NCBI GenBank assembly: GCA_023053545.1
Contig: JAKZAN010000005.1
Location: 5,704,001-5,768,000 of the forward strand
From: Lepidurus packardi
Lineage: Eukaryota; Arthropoda; Branchiopoda; Notostraca; Triopsidae
DNA: 64,000 nt
Direction of reading: 5' to 3'
Shown: piece by piece, positions 1-13,176 of the stretch
Numbering within the stretch: the first letter of the stretch is position 1
Layout: every line of letters starts with the position of its first letter
Notes under the pieces: generated by a model
What the model saw: the letters and a program-made list of their open reading frames with translations, nothing else
Database searches by the model: none
Told to the model about the DNA's origin: nothing
Made by a program: the position numbers and the translations under genes

Positions 1-3000
1 TAACGAACCTCTTTTATGTCTGCGGGGTGTGGCTGGAACTGGGGGAATCTCCATATTAGTTTAATCTCGGAAATTGTGATGGAGACTGGCAGCAATAGTC
101 CGCTGGGGAAAGATCTGGACGGGGGAACGGTGGTCAAGTGGCTGGAAACTTCCTGACCTAATGTCCAGGTTATCTTCTACACCACAGGATGCTAATGTTG
201 TAAGATATATTTCCACCTGGCTGGCGTCCAAAAGCCTATCCTACCAGAAAGGAACACCAGAGAGAAACCAACCAGTCTGTAAGTGTGTGATATTATTACT
301 CATGTAGCCATTCAGTCGAGTTGGCACACATACACAGTTGAATAACTGATGTCTCTATGTTTGTATGTATGTGTGGTCCCTCGGCAGCAATATGGGACAG
401 ATATCCGTGTGGACAGGCGGCCCAAGTGGCGAGTTTATGTCATGGGGCATATATGTAAAAAAAGACCACAGTCATTTATCATCACTCATCCCTTTGCTTC
501 CGGAAGATACAAAAAAACTAACCGGAAAGTGTCCATTGGACGTTTTTCTGTTTCCAATACAATTTCGTCCGCCTCTTCGTCTTCCTCTTCTTTTATATTA
601 CTGTACTGTGTTCGCTAAGAGCTGCTGTGGCCGGAGGCTACTGTTCTAGCTTCGGTTTCCCTTTTCTTGTCTTCTTTATATTAAAGTGGAGACTCTTAAT
701 GGGGAAAATCCCGCAGTACACTGATAGAAAAAGGAGACATGAAAACTTACAAGTTGGCAAGGAAAGTTAAGAAAGGCGAGAGGATTTGTCTATGTATTGT
801 AAAAGAAATGCAATGGAACGCTCGGCTGTTTGGAAGCGCTTCAATTATAAACCATGGGCTATATTGCTTCCGTAGCTATACAAAAGGAGCACACAGATGA
901 GAAAGAGAGGGAAAGCGTACGAGAAATGGATAGAAAACAAAAAGAGTTCTGGGTGACGGGGTGCGGGTTCAGCAAGCTGCTACCTCTGATGTCGCTACTG
1001 GCTTGGAAAAACGTCTTTCGGTAGCTACCGTTTCCGTTTCTTTTTTTAAATTTTCATTCTTTCTTTTTCAATCGATGATTTTTTATTTCATTCCTAAAGC
1101 CTTCAGCAAGGGTCTTTGATGGGTTCCATCATGGCTGCGTGGAGGGATTCAAGTTCAGAAGGGTTTTGGGCAAGAGCATTCACTATATTCCGCCCAAACA
1201 GAACGACTGGCGCTTTGGGCTCAAAAATGTCACCCATCGTCTCAAATCCCTGGCTACTAGACAAGCATTTCTGACAACTGACAAGGCAGATTTGGAAGGC
1301 TATTGCTGCACAACCAAATGACTGCAGTTCCAGTAAGGGTGCGCTCCCATGTAACGGTTACTGCCTCTGTCGTCCAATCTCGCAAGGTATGGGAAAGAAA
1401 AAAAATTCAGTATAGTAATAGGCAGTAATAGTTAGATTCCCGAGCAATACGGAAACGACTTGGCAATCCAGATCCGTGTCCGGGGCCGGAAATGAAACTT
1501 TACTCAGGACTCCAACCCTCGCGGACACATATAACGGGTCCGAAGAAAAAGGAAACGACAAGAAAAAAAGAAAGAATGAAACCAATGACAAGGCGAACCA
1601 AACGAATTCCTTTCTTTTCCTTGCAAATCGTGCTCTCCACCCCCAATGTCTTCGGGAAGGGTCCAAAATGGACTTGATTGCTTCTGCGTAGCATTAGCCA
1701 TGAAAAGAAGGAAAGTAGTATAACTGCAGATCGTTAGGAAACGAAGGCTCCTCCGCGGTTGACGTGGTGTCTTGTTTATATCAAGCTAAACCCAACTGCT
1801 CTCTTTCTCTTCCTTATAAGTTTTAGTTTCTTTTTTATATTTAAGCTTTATGTCTCCAAAGACACGGAGAAGGATTCGTATTCCCAGATCGTCAACTATT
1901 GCAGCACCGATCATTTTAGACGGGATTGTTGTGTGTCAGTTTCCTTTTATCTTCGGTGGATTTCCTTCGACAGTAAACTTAAATAGTAGGCCCAAAACTA
2001 GCAATGGGAGGGTTCACACCCCAATTTATTTAGGGTAATTTATATTCTATACCAAAGTTGCCTCGGAAGTTTCTTATTACTGCCGCGGCCGGTTCGGAAT
2101 ATGCGGGGGCACGGATCAAGTTGTCAGCTTTTTGGATCCTTTCCGTGGACCTCGGGAGTTATGTTGTGTTATTAACGCCCAATATCTAGCAAAAAGCCCT
2201 GTGAGAGATGAGGCCTAAACTGTTCACCAAGTGTACTGGCACCGTTCTGGCCATTTCTTCACGGCTGGTAGCTGACAAACTGTAGCAATAGTTGTGGTTG
2301 GGGTGGAGGGACAAGAAAAACCAACGAGTTTTGGAGACACAAACGATAGTCGTTGTTTTTTCTCAGTTACGGCTCCTTTTTGCGTTTTGAAGTAAAAGAA
2401 GAAGAAGGGAAGATGATGTCGCGGTTGATTTCAATTTCCGCCCCAAAACTAGGCTTTTATCCCAGACGTGATGGGATCCTATATGTCAGTCTTATTGGGT
2501 TAGCGACTCTCAATGTCTGCTATTTTCAGAGTCATTGATTTCCTCCGTTTTATTCTCTCCCAAGCGCGTAATGCTATTAGGATGTGCAACTTTCCTCGCG
2601 AAAGAGCCCACTGCAGCACCTTTCTGAAGTGGAAGAAAGAAAGATCCGTCATGGGTCCTGTTTCTGTTTCTAGCCTTTGCGGTCGTTCATTTGACTTAGC
2701 AGATGCCATCATTTGTATGCTACACCATATTCCTAGTCACTGTCCCAATTCTGAATGCCGACCTGGTATCGCACACACACATAGAACGCGGAGACAGGGA
2801 CATCAGCATTCCGACGCAATCTCTTCTTTTTTCTCTCTTTTTAAGGCAACCCCAATTTTCAGTTCTTTTTCTCTCCGTTGTAAAACCTAAAAGTAGAGGC
2901 ACCCATGTCTTGAGGGGAGGTGAAAGGAGGGATCGAAGAACCTTGGAAATTGCTTGCATAAAACATGCTGCAGCAGCGACGAGTTAAGAGTGTCGGAATG

Positions 3001-3066
3001 TCAAATGTATAGGAGGATCTCTGCTAAGAAGTTTTCCCCTGACCTTTTATTGGTACTCAATTCTGC

Positions 3067-5923
3067 GGGGGGGGGGGGGGGTAAACGAAGTAAGTTATCC
3101 CGACCGTCTCCATCTTTTTTTTTTATATCAGAAGCGTTTTAAACTCTGAAAGGGAACAATTGCTAGCGGTTTAAGAGCGCTTAAATATGGAGGAGCATTT
3201 CGAATTTATTAGATTGGTTTCAATTCGCCTTTGCTTGGGCTCATAGTTATATGCATTCGTGAAGAAAGAAATCAGGTTTGGGATTCCGCGAATTTGTTCC
3301 ATCTCGTTGAGAGTTTCGCCCCCGTGAATATTATTTATATAAATGTAAAGACCTTTCGAAGAAAACCATCAAGGATGCACAGACATCAGTGAATTTTGGT
3401 GCGAGCACAGCTGAGCATTTTATATGTTTTCCTCTCTCGCTTTTTTTTGGCTTTCCCACCGTTGCACAAGAAATGCCGGTACAGCATCTGGAAACCGGTC
3501 GTTTGAATAATGTGATTGGCCTTTGCCTTGCAGCTCTTGTGCCTTTAATGCCAGGCGCTCCATGTGTCCCAGCCTCACATGTCCAAATTGCTGTGCATTT
3601 CCTTGCCAGTGAAGCGCTTGCAAGTTAGACAGACAGGGAGTGTCGTGTCGTTTAATCGTGCATGTTTGGATAATTACAGGTTTCCGCGTCTTGGTCTGCG
3701 GCAGTCGTGAAGGAAGCGCGACAGTTTCGCCCGCTGTGGGTTGAAGCTGGCCGACCGGCAAAAGCATTTCTACCGCAGGTCGAGTACACTTCCCCGGTTT
3801 TCCGTAGCGGTTCCAGATTTTACGTATCCGAAAAACAGCAGGCAGTAATGTACGTACCTTACCTTAGGATATACCTTGTTGCTACCACGCAGGACCATCT
3901 CTCCTAGCTCTTTCGCTGTTCAGAGCATTGCTTGACGGCGGATCGATGATTCTGCCATGAGCTCGCGCGTAAATCCCGTTTACCGGAGGTTTATACAGGT
4001 AGACACGGCTTCTCTCTCGCCAAAAAAGAGAAGCACTAGCAGTGGCCCAAACGTAAATACCTATAAGCTTATATGCGGTGCTTGGGAGATTATATTACGA
4101 CATCAACGTCATACTCGGGACTTGTTTCTCACCCCCCAAATCGTCCACACATAGACAAACGCGAGGCCGTCTATTCCTTCGTCCTATTTCTTCGGAACAG
4201 AAACCGAAAAACTAGGCCCCTTTTTATTTTATTTTTTTCCTTTTTATTTGTTGTCTTTTCCACTGAAGTAAGGGATTGCAAGCGAGAGAGAGAGAGTATT
4301 GATCACAAGTTTTGCTTGTTTGCTGATTCTATGCTATAGGAAGGTTTTCAACGAAGCACACACCACAGCATTCTAACGTTCTGGATGTGTTATGAGAGAG
4401 AAAAGTTTGGGGACGCCCGCTTTTGCGATATTCTCGAAATTTGACAGCTCGCGGATAAGAAGTTCGGTGAGTTCAGGAGGCGACACACGGGTGATATGGT
4501 GCCCATGCTCCGTTCGAACTTCTATTAGAGCACATTGAGCTGGCAGGGACAAGCTTTTGACATTTTTATTTGCTTTCACTATAAGGAATTTTTCGGTTGC
4601 CCGTGGGGTCCGAGCTTTTGGCAAGCCAATTACAAGTTTTAGGTCTGCGGCGCTCCTAGTAAATAGATATATCAGCTACACGAAAGCAGCAGCTTGTGCA
4701 GCTAGCCTAGCGCGTATTTCTTTATAAAAGGGGGGGGGGGGGGGGGAATGAAAACCAGATTAAGAGGCTTTGCCCGAAATGGATGGAACCGACAACTGTA
4801 AACGAAAAAGACAGAAACGAAAAAGGCGAAAATGCTCTATGACAACTTGAAATGGGGGATTGGGGGGGAGTTGAATGGCTCTTTCTCTGCATTGCTGCCG
4901 CTCATTAAAGTCTCCTATTGCCCGGTTTTCCCGCTATATTGTTTTTCCAATTGAATCCCAGCAATTGTTCACGAATTTGAATAGACTGCAAAAGCTTTTG
5001 GAGGAGCAAGAGTAGTACTGGCCCATTGTAGTAATGGTCTTTCACTTTCAACCACCCCCTACCCCTCTCACCCTTTCTCTCGCTTGCTCATGCTCTCTTG
5101 GATTACAGTACTGGCAATGGCAGCGACCTCGCCAAAAGCCAATGTCGGTCCCTTTCTTTGACCGGGCAGAACATCTTTAAGAGATATCCGCCAAAGTGGG
5201 GGCTTTTTGGCAAGCTGGGTTTTATAAAGAATCACTGGAACTCCAGAGGCCAAGTAAAAAAAAAATCTGAAAAAAAAGCCAGTCGCTTGGCTACTTGAGC
5301 AAATGCTGTATATATGGGATCAAGGAGGTTAAGGAGTAAAAGGAGAGTATCAGCACCAGGCAATGACAACTTTTCTAGCAATACTTTTTTGCTGTCTTTT
5401 CATCCTAAAAGGCTAGCGATAAGCAAAGAGCTTCGTCGGCGTTGCTTTTTTTCTTCCTATTCCTTTGCCCACAGGCGCTGAAGCGTGGTGCGAAAGTTGC
5501 CAATATCGTCTCTCAAGCGCATTTTCCAGGGACCTTCAAGCGTAACGAAAAGAATGCGGCAACTATTTAACCACGCTATAACATGGAACCGTCTTCGCTT
5601 CAATCCCAGAGCGTCGTTTCCCCAAGTGTAGTTCTTCAGAAATGCCTGATTAAAGCTCCCCTCGACCCATATTTCTGCCACCAGACAATCAGAAATTTTC
5701 CTAGCAAGTTTATCGAAACCGAGAGGATCAGCTACACGAGAACCTTCTTTTTCCAGCCCTTTCTTTCTCTTCCAGTAATACCGCAGTAACTCTATCTAGA
5801 ATTATTTTCGTTCACGCGACGCGTAAAGATCAGACGAAATAATGATGCGCTTTAGCGGTTAGATTTCTTCCCACGTCAGAGGCAGAACCACTAACTTTTT
5901 TTTTTGGGGGGGGGGGGGGGGGG
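3067..5923. repeat. Three long poly-G tracts
   Basis: Uninterrupted G runs lie at 3067-3081 (15 G), 4730-4746 (17 G) and 5906-5923 (18 G). Poly-C runs, which are G runs on the other strand, lie at 24792-24806 and 33846-33858. Such tracts are prone to length error in assembly and can form quadruplex structures when paired with other G runs. No gene overlaps them. Confidence 0.9.
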
Positions 5924-8900
5924 ACTTGAGGGTCGTTGGCTTAATTTTCCCGTTCCTTTTCTTCCCATTGGGGTTGACAATAAAGCAGACGAGGTAGTTA
6001 GAGTTAACGTATTTCTTACCCCACTCTTGAAAATCCTCACGACCGAAATTAAAGTCATAAAACTGCATGAGGCGGCGACGCCCTTTTCCAGAACAGGTCA
6101 CATATGGTTTATACGATAACGCTAGAGAGTAAAAAGCTATGTAAAGAATCTCGGGCTAAAATAAATTACAGCCATACGTTTTTCTTTGGGAGGAGGCCTT
6201 GGGAGTAAAGTGTCGTGTTGATTACTTTGATGGGATATTGACAGCTGCGGTCCTCATCTGGCTCGAAGCAACTTTTCTGTTGCGCTCTTTCTTTTTGGAT
6301 GGTTCTGCTTTGCCATGCTCTATTTCTTTAAAAAAAATCTAAGAAAAGAACATTGGCGGCTGATTTGCTTTATGCAAAACCGAAAAGGGGTTTTGAGAGC
6401 TCCGATATAGACGATGAAAATGGGGGGTAAGGGAGGTGGGACGAAGAGGCCTTATGTCTGCGAGATGGAAACTGTTTGTATGGGCTGCGGGCTCGGGTAA
6501 AGTGCAGCGTTTTTCATTTTTTCTATTCTCCTTGAGTCTGAGCTAAAGCCGTCGTCAAGTGATTCATGACCAAGTGTATAATACGCAATAGTAGAGAGCG
6601 ACTCTGCCGTAGGTTCATTAGCCGCGTTGGAGAGCCCATAAGCATGAGACAAGCACCTGGGGCATCGCAGTCTGCCTTTCTTTTCCCTTTAAAAAAAAAA
6701 CATCCATTGACTAATTCGACCCTTCAGACCCAGTTCTTTTTGCGTCTATCTTTTACCCTTCAGATACTAGTTTTTCGCAGCTATGCAACCCCTCATGTCG
6801 CTATAGCATGGCAAAGAGAGATTCAAAATTCTCATTCCCTATGCAACATAATCAAATTGTATTGTGACAGTAATGTAGGGATGTCTAAACCTATTATTTA
6901 AAGGAGGTATTCTTTAATATCTTTTTTCCGTAAATTTCTTGCGTAGTATTCCAAGTTTTGAAAAGCTTAAGTAAATCATAAAAGAAAATGAAAATCCGTA
7001 GTACACTAGATTTTCTTATTAAGATAATTTTTTAAGAATAATTTTTCAATTATCTAATTTCTGTTTTTGAAAATATTAAATTTTCTGTTTATGAAATTAC
7101 GATAAGAAATTGCATATAGCATAGGATATAGCATAGGAAATAGGGGTCTGACATCAGTGCCATCTTTTGACAAAAATGATCAAGTACTTGAAGTATATGG
7201 TGGCCTTATGTGTGAAACAACGTGGACGGGACGCGACCTCGAACTGTACCGAGGGGCCAGAAATGGTAGGTACCATCCCCTCTTTGTGCAGAAATCCCGG
7301 CGGAATAGAATTTCTGCGTTTGGCTGCGAGAGATGTTAGATACAGAGAGATGAAATATGACGCAGTACTCCTTTGCCCCGCATAGTTTTTATACCCTTTA
7401 ATCCAATTGTAGTAAGATGGCGAGATAAAAGAGTAGTAATAATGGTAAACGGAAGCAGTCATTTCTGTGACATGGGTAATTGTTGTGCCCTTCCCCCCTT
7501 GCGCCGTATTTATTGAGGTTATATACATTTCTTGGCCGGGAAAGAGGAACCAAAATGAAGTTATGTAGAACTGCTTGAATTTCCATAGGCTAATGGCTCT
7601 TTCTACGCAGTAATTTGTGGCACAGGCACAGAAAATACCGCAGCATGTTCTTGAAAAGCTAGCAGAGCCACGTGATTCCTTTTCCCTTTCAGCTGACGGG
7701 TTGTGTATACCTTCCAAAGAAATCCTTTCTAGAGCCACTGAAGTTGCTCGAAAAATCCCGCGAGACGGAGATACGCCAAAAAAATGGGAATGGGAAGCCG
7801 CATCACCTGGAATGGTGTCAGCGAAATCGGGGTGGAGGAAGGGCGGTGAGCAAGTTTAAGTCCGGCTGAGTAGAAAGTGGCCGGTAAAAGGACTTGAGAT
7901 AAGGTCGGCAAACGTCCCTTAGGTGGTGTCCCTTCCGTGAAGCGAGCGCGCTCCGCGTTCTCAGTCCTATTTTTTAGCAATCTAGGGGGAGGGCGCAGGG
8001 ATAAGGGAGATGGGCATAGGTAGTACCTGTACCGACGACTCAGCCGGAAACGACACAGTTACCCCATGGGTACCGTGTCTGCTTTCTGTATATATATGTA
8101 TACTCCTTTTCCTCTTAGCTAGGCGAATCTAATCAATACTTGCTTGTCCTCGAGAATTCTCTCGCTCGCACATCTCCTTGTGATGCTGCTGCGGTGCGTT
8201 TATCGTAGGCGTCTGTTTGTATTATGCCACTCTAGAGTCGAGAAATGAGCAAACTTGCCTAAAGGTGCTTAACCAACTCGTTCCCTTTGTCAGCACTGTT
8301 TTCTAAAGACTACTCTTCAGTTTGCTTTCTGCTAAAATCTCTGATTGCCCTCATAAAAGGGGCTTTAATAGAGCAAACTTTCTTGTATCCAAATAATTGT
8401 ATGATTTATTAAATACAGCATTAATTTTTCCAGTCTTACTATTGCACTTGTACTTTTTTAAGACACTGAAATTATATTCACGGTAACCTTCAAGATAATC
8501 ACGGTAATACTCAAAGAATAAATAAATGACGACGTATTTATAGAAAGTCGTTGTTCTGAAATATTTCACAATATTCAATAAATTGCTTGAGACGTATATG
8601 TACAAAATTCTGAGACTACTTTTCTAGTGACAAATTACTTAGTATTTTTTTTAAAATGCCTAATGGACCTCGATATCATTTAAATCATGGAACGAGAATG
8701 TTACTTAGGCACGCACTTTGGTGCAGATACAATACATCATTTCATTTTCAGACATTTTAAGACATGGTTTCCATGTGTAAAGCGTCGATTCACAGTTTTA
8801 GCCGTTTTATTTCCATACCCGTTCTTCAGGTTTCCGTCATAGTATTGCACAAGCTCCTTCCGAGAAAGTTTCCCCAGCTTTTTTTCTCCGTTGACTTAAC

Positions 8901-11900
8901 TAGCTGGTAAAGAGAAAAAACTGCCCTTCGGCTGTTAGAAAGGCAAAAGAAAAATCTAAGACACGGGTAGCCCGGCAGTGTCATGTCCCAATTAATGTCT
9001 CAAGTAAAATTGTGCCGGGTAAATATGATATATCTGTCGCTGGCGTCCAGGTTCCAAGCTCTCGAAAAAAGAAGCTACTAGAACGAAACAAAACACGACA
9101 CCGAAAAAGGGAAGAAGAGGGGCTCATGAGTACAGCATTGATCCGGGGCGTCGCTGTAGCGGAGGTAACTCGGTCCGGAGTATATCCTCATTGCTATGGG
9201 ATGCTGCAGAATGGATCTTTTCTTCTGTATACTGGGGAGTAGAGAAAAAGTGATAAAAAAGAGAAGACCAGCAAAAGCTTGAGTTAAGAGCGTCAGCGTG
9301 TGTCGCGGCGCGGGTAAAAGACCCGTTCACGTGCTTCACAGTCGCGCACGAGTTCTTATCACGATCCTTTACGAAGGTCCTGACCCCCTATACTTTCCTC
9401 GGGTCGTCCTCCCCCCCCTTTCCATTTCTTTACCTCTCCTGGCCTGCGGTGTCCAGTATGGCTAACAAATGAACCTCTCGGAAAGTCTCCCCTTCACCAA
9501 AAGTAAAAGGTGCGGTGATAGTCGTCTAGTTGCTTGGACTCTGATGACTTTGACTTCCGCTAACTATGGAAATGAATAGCTATTGTATGCTATAAGTGCG
9601 AATGCTTTAGAAAACCAAAGCGATAGAGAGAAAGAGGGGGACTCGTATGCAGTATATGGAGTGCGTATATATGAGGTTTGATGTTTGCTATATTGCTGCT
9701 ACGACTGCTAGATTACTGCTCTGGGTTGGCAGTAATAATGAGCATGTATATTTATTTTTAGTGTGTGCATTTTTAGTAACGCTTGTATAGACCATTGGGC
9801 AGATTCGATTGGGTTGACAGGATAAGAAATTCAAGGAGCCAACACAGCAGTGAAACAGAGCAAGCTGTCGCAGTAATTTCAGCTCTCTTAAATGTTCCTT
9901 TTGGTGTCTAAAGAACGTGCTGTTACTCCACGATGATGGATATCAAGCGCCCGCTGGTATTACCATCCATCAACAAAGACAACTTTAATCTGCCCGAAAA
10001 GGGCTGCAACAGTGATAAATCCATCCATCATGTTTAGTTGCATTATACTCTTGCTCTACATAACTTAATTGGAAGGATTATACCGTTTGATCTTCTATAT
10101 GATTACTATATATTGCCGTATATTTTTTTTTGTCTGAAGAAATCGTAAGCCAAGAGGTTTTCTTTCGAGTTCAATGAGTCTTTTGGGGTTCAATCCAAAT
10201 CAGATTTGGGGGAATTACTAAAGATAGTTATATAACGCGTGTGGGAAAAAAGACGTCTAGAGAAAGGGCAGCATGATATTACTGCTCAACTCAGAAATAC
10301 AGACGTAACTTCACTGGAAAGAGCTTCTGGGATGGAGTGCTCACGTTTCCAATTATACTTTGGTGACAGGATTTCTTGATCTAGCTTTTTCGTTTTGGTT
10401 GTTTTTAGCGCTTTGTTTCTAGCGACCTCGTATTCTAGCACTAGTATTACTGTTATTGCTACCGCAAGGCCTCGGTCAACCCCAAGTTTCCTACACAACT
10501 TTTGGTTAAACGACTCTTGAGTTTGGTAATATGCGCCCATGAGAGATCTAGAGGGCTAGATCTCCCAATTTATGCATTGCGGTTTTAGAAATTGCTCCCC
10601 AGCTATTGACGTAGACTTACTTGGACTGTGACTGGGAGAAATTGAATCAGCAACCAGTCGGACGGGAAAAGGAGGGATACACAGAACGCGAGATAAGTTG
10701 GAAGGAGGGTCAGTAGTCCCTTGATTGTTGCTCCCTAGACCTTTTGTTGAGAACCAGGCGATGCAATTAGTGCCGTCTGCAGCTGGGGCTTTGGATCGAA
10801 GAAAGGTTAAAAGGTGGAAAGCCAAAGAGAAAGAGAGAGAGAGGGACAGCCAGACACTAACCCAAAGACGTAAGAATGAAGAACCCAACAGCATTGGGAG
10901 GTGTTAATTTAGGTGGAGTTGAACTTGGTGGGAGAGGGGGTGCGGTAACATGTGTCAGCCACACACTCACACACACAGACACACATCTATACACACTAGA
11001 CATTGCCACCCAAGGTATAATTAATACGCCCACATCATGTCCTCTCCGCGACCATTTGGGAAAGGGGAATGGCTAGCTGTCGTCATTCGGTTGCTTTCTG
11101 CAACAAGACGAACCTCTGTTAGGAACCTTATAGCAATATTGGAAGATGCCAACAGGGAGGAAATGATCGCTTGCAAACTTCGAGTTCTTTGATTTCTTTC
11201 TTCTGTTTAGGAGGAGAGTGTAGGGAGGGCAGATATTGAAAACATAAAAGTGGCGGGAAAATGGAGCGAGTGAGTAGCAGCGGGAGAGGCAACAAAACAA
11301 AAGGAGCGCTATATTGCTGCACGCGGCGCCCTAAGACTTGAAATTGCTGGCAATAGCACCCCCGCTGTCTTTTCGCAATCTCGGATATCTAGAGTCCCAA
11401 TCATGCCCATTTGCCCCTCCCTTAACTTCCCAGTTTTCATCTCCCGGTATACTTCCCTATCTATTGGCCACAGCCATGCAGAAATATACGTGTTGTCGTT
11501 TCTCTCTTGACCGGACTGAAAGAAAACGGGGCCCTCCTCCTGGCTGGTCACGAAGAGCTGGAACTCGCCTTGTCGCCAGTTATGTGGCTCGCAGTCCGGG
11601 GGTGTTTGATGGGGGAACGCCGAGTTTTTATATTGCTGCAGCATGGGTATACATCCCGTGAAGGGTTCAGGGACGTAAGGTTGGCAGTGTGTAAAATGCA
11701 CTTGGTGATTGAGGTCGTCGATCAAGTTTGATGGCATCCAAGCTTGCTAGGGACCCAACAATCAGGAAAAAAGAGGAAGAAATTGCCAATTCCGCGGCAG
11801 TTTTACTGACAAGCAATAGACAGACGCCAGTTTTATGAGCGTTTCTTGTCCTTATCACACAGACGTTGGGAGGATGGGGAACCCTTCCAAGATACTTTGG

Positions 11901-12982
11901 GTTCGAGCAAAGGAAGAAATAACATTCCGATTTCGCTCATACGAGCTTCACACGGAATGTATCCGTATATAATTAGTTATTTTTGCGAGGGCTTGTGTTG
12001 GGTGTTTTTTATAAGACGTTTGTGTAAGTAGAACAATTAGCAGAGCAGGGATATCGATAGCCGAAGTGTTTAGGTGCTCCTCACTGGGAGCAAAAACGAA
12101 AGAAATAACAAAAAGACGTTGAAGCCGCGGCTCAGAAGACTCATTAAGCACCCAGCTATAAAGCTCTTGAACTGAAGAGAGCGTTTGGCATTTAACGAGC
12201 TTCTTAACTCTTCGTCTGCCAACCCAGCAGCTGAAGCCCCCTTGATAAAAATGTAATTCTATTATCCCCTTAGGACCCTCTGCGTTAGGTATTCACTTAA
12301 AGACAGGCTTGCGGGATAGGATACACACAACCCAGAAAATCAGATTCCTTGAATATCTTTCTTTTAAAGCACATGTGATATAGACCTTTTTGTTTGTAGA
12401 AATAAGCGTTGCTTGTCAAGACGATTTTACTTCATATTATTAATTTACTCGGAGAAAGTATAAGGGTCTTGAGTGTAAGTTTATCCCAGTGTTGTTGCGG
12501 TCGGTCACGTACGAGTCAAATTGGCGCAAGAGACGCTGGTTTATGTTGAGGACCGTAATGCGACTATCTACACAGCCAACGCCATGGAGGGGTGTAAGGT
12601 CGTTCCTGGCCCCGCCTCAACTTATTACGTACATAGCTTTTTGTCAGTATTGTTTATTCTTGGGTGGGCAATACAGAGAAAGAGTAAAGCAAGCTGGCCG
12701 CCTATAAAATGAAAATGTAGTGTACAAGCCCAGCAAGGAAGAAATATTACAAGTGGTCTCTCCGGCCGCTACTGCTGCTGCTGCGTGCTGATCGTGGCGT
12801 TGCTATGGCAACTTTGTACCGTTCGTCTTTGTCTCTTCGTTCTCTCCTTCTCTTGGGAAGAAAAATGAGGGTGTACACGACCAAACTAAGAAACAAGGGA
12901 CAGACAATAAAGTACATTCTCAGGCCGAGCAATTTCTTATTTCTGAGTCAGCTTTCTTCACACATTTCTTCCCCAGAAAAAA

Positions 12983-13081
12983 CTTTTTACATTAATTTTT
13001 TTACGTAATATTTTTACATTAATTTTTTTACGTAATATTTTTACATTAATTTTTTTACGTAATATTTTTACATTAATTTTC
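12983..13081. repeat. AT-rich tandem repeat, about 27-bp unit
   Basis: A unit reading roughly ttttacattaattttttt followed by acgtaatat is repeated about 3.6 times with almost no divergence. It ends less than 100 bases before the first readable exon of the alpha6-like receptor gene. The near identity of the copies indicates recent expansion. Confidence 0.9.
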
Positions 13082-13176
13082 TTATAAAGAAAAAATCTGA
13101 CTAGTTTTACGATATCTTGAGAGTGCTCCGAAAAATTCTGACTTCGTTTCGTTTATTTCTTTGCTTAATGCTGCAG

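Larger units (their letters stand above)
1..13176. other. Long gene-free stretch upstream of the alpha6-like nAChR
   Basis: I find no recognisable coding exon, RNA gene or intact transposon here on either strand. Open frames exist, the longest being 194 codons on the minus strand at 7154-7738 and 142 codons at 11309-11737, but none resembles a family I know and their lengths are near what chance gives in this much sequence. The stretch holds homopolymer G tracts and one AT-rich tandem array, annotated separately. The first exon of the alpha6-like receptor (signal peptide) must lie here or further upstream, because the first exon I can read starts in phase after a splice acceptor at 13177. Confidence 0.6.

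Noticed and set aside
4373..4624. 83-codon minus-strand frame with some coding look
   Set aside because: No family match I can name, isolated, and short enough to be chance.
7154..7738. 194-codon open frame on the minus strand
   Set aside because: No recognisable family or domain, no coding neighbours, and a frame of this length is expected about as often as not by chance in 64 kb at this base composition.
11309..11737. 142-codon open frame on the minus strand
   Set aside because: Composition looks random, no family resemblance, no splice partners.
12805..12870. Candidate signal-peptide exon for the alpha6-like receptor
   Set aside because: The frame lacks a convincing hydrophobic core and has no GT donor in the phase needed by the exon at 13177.
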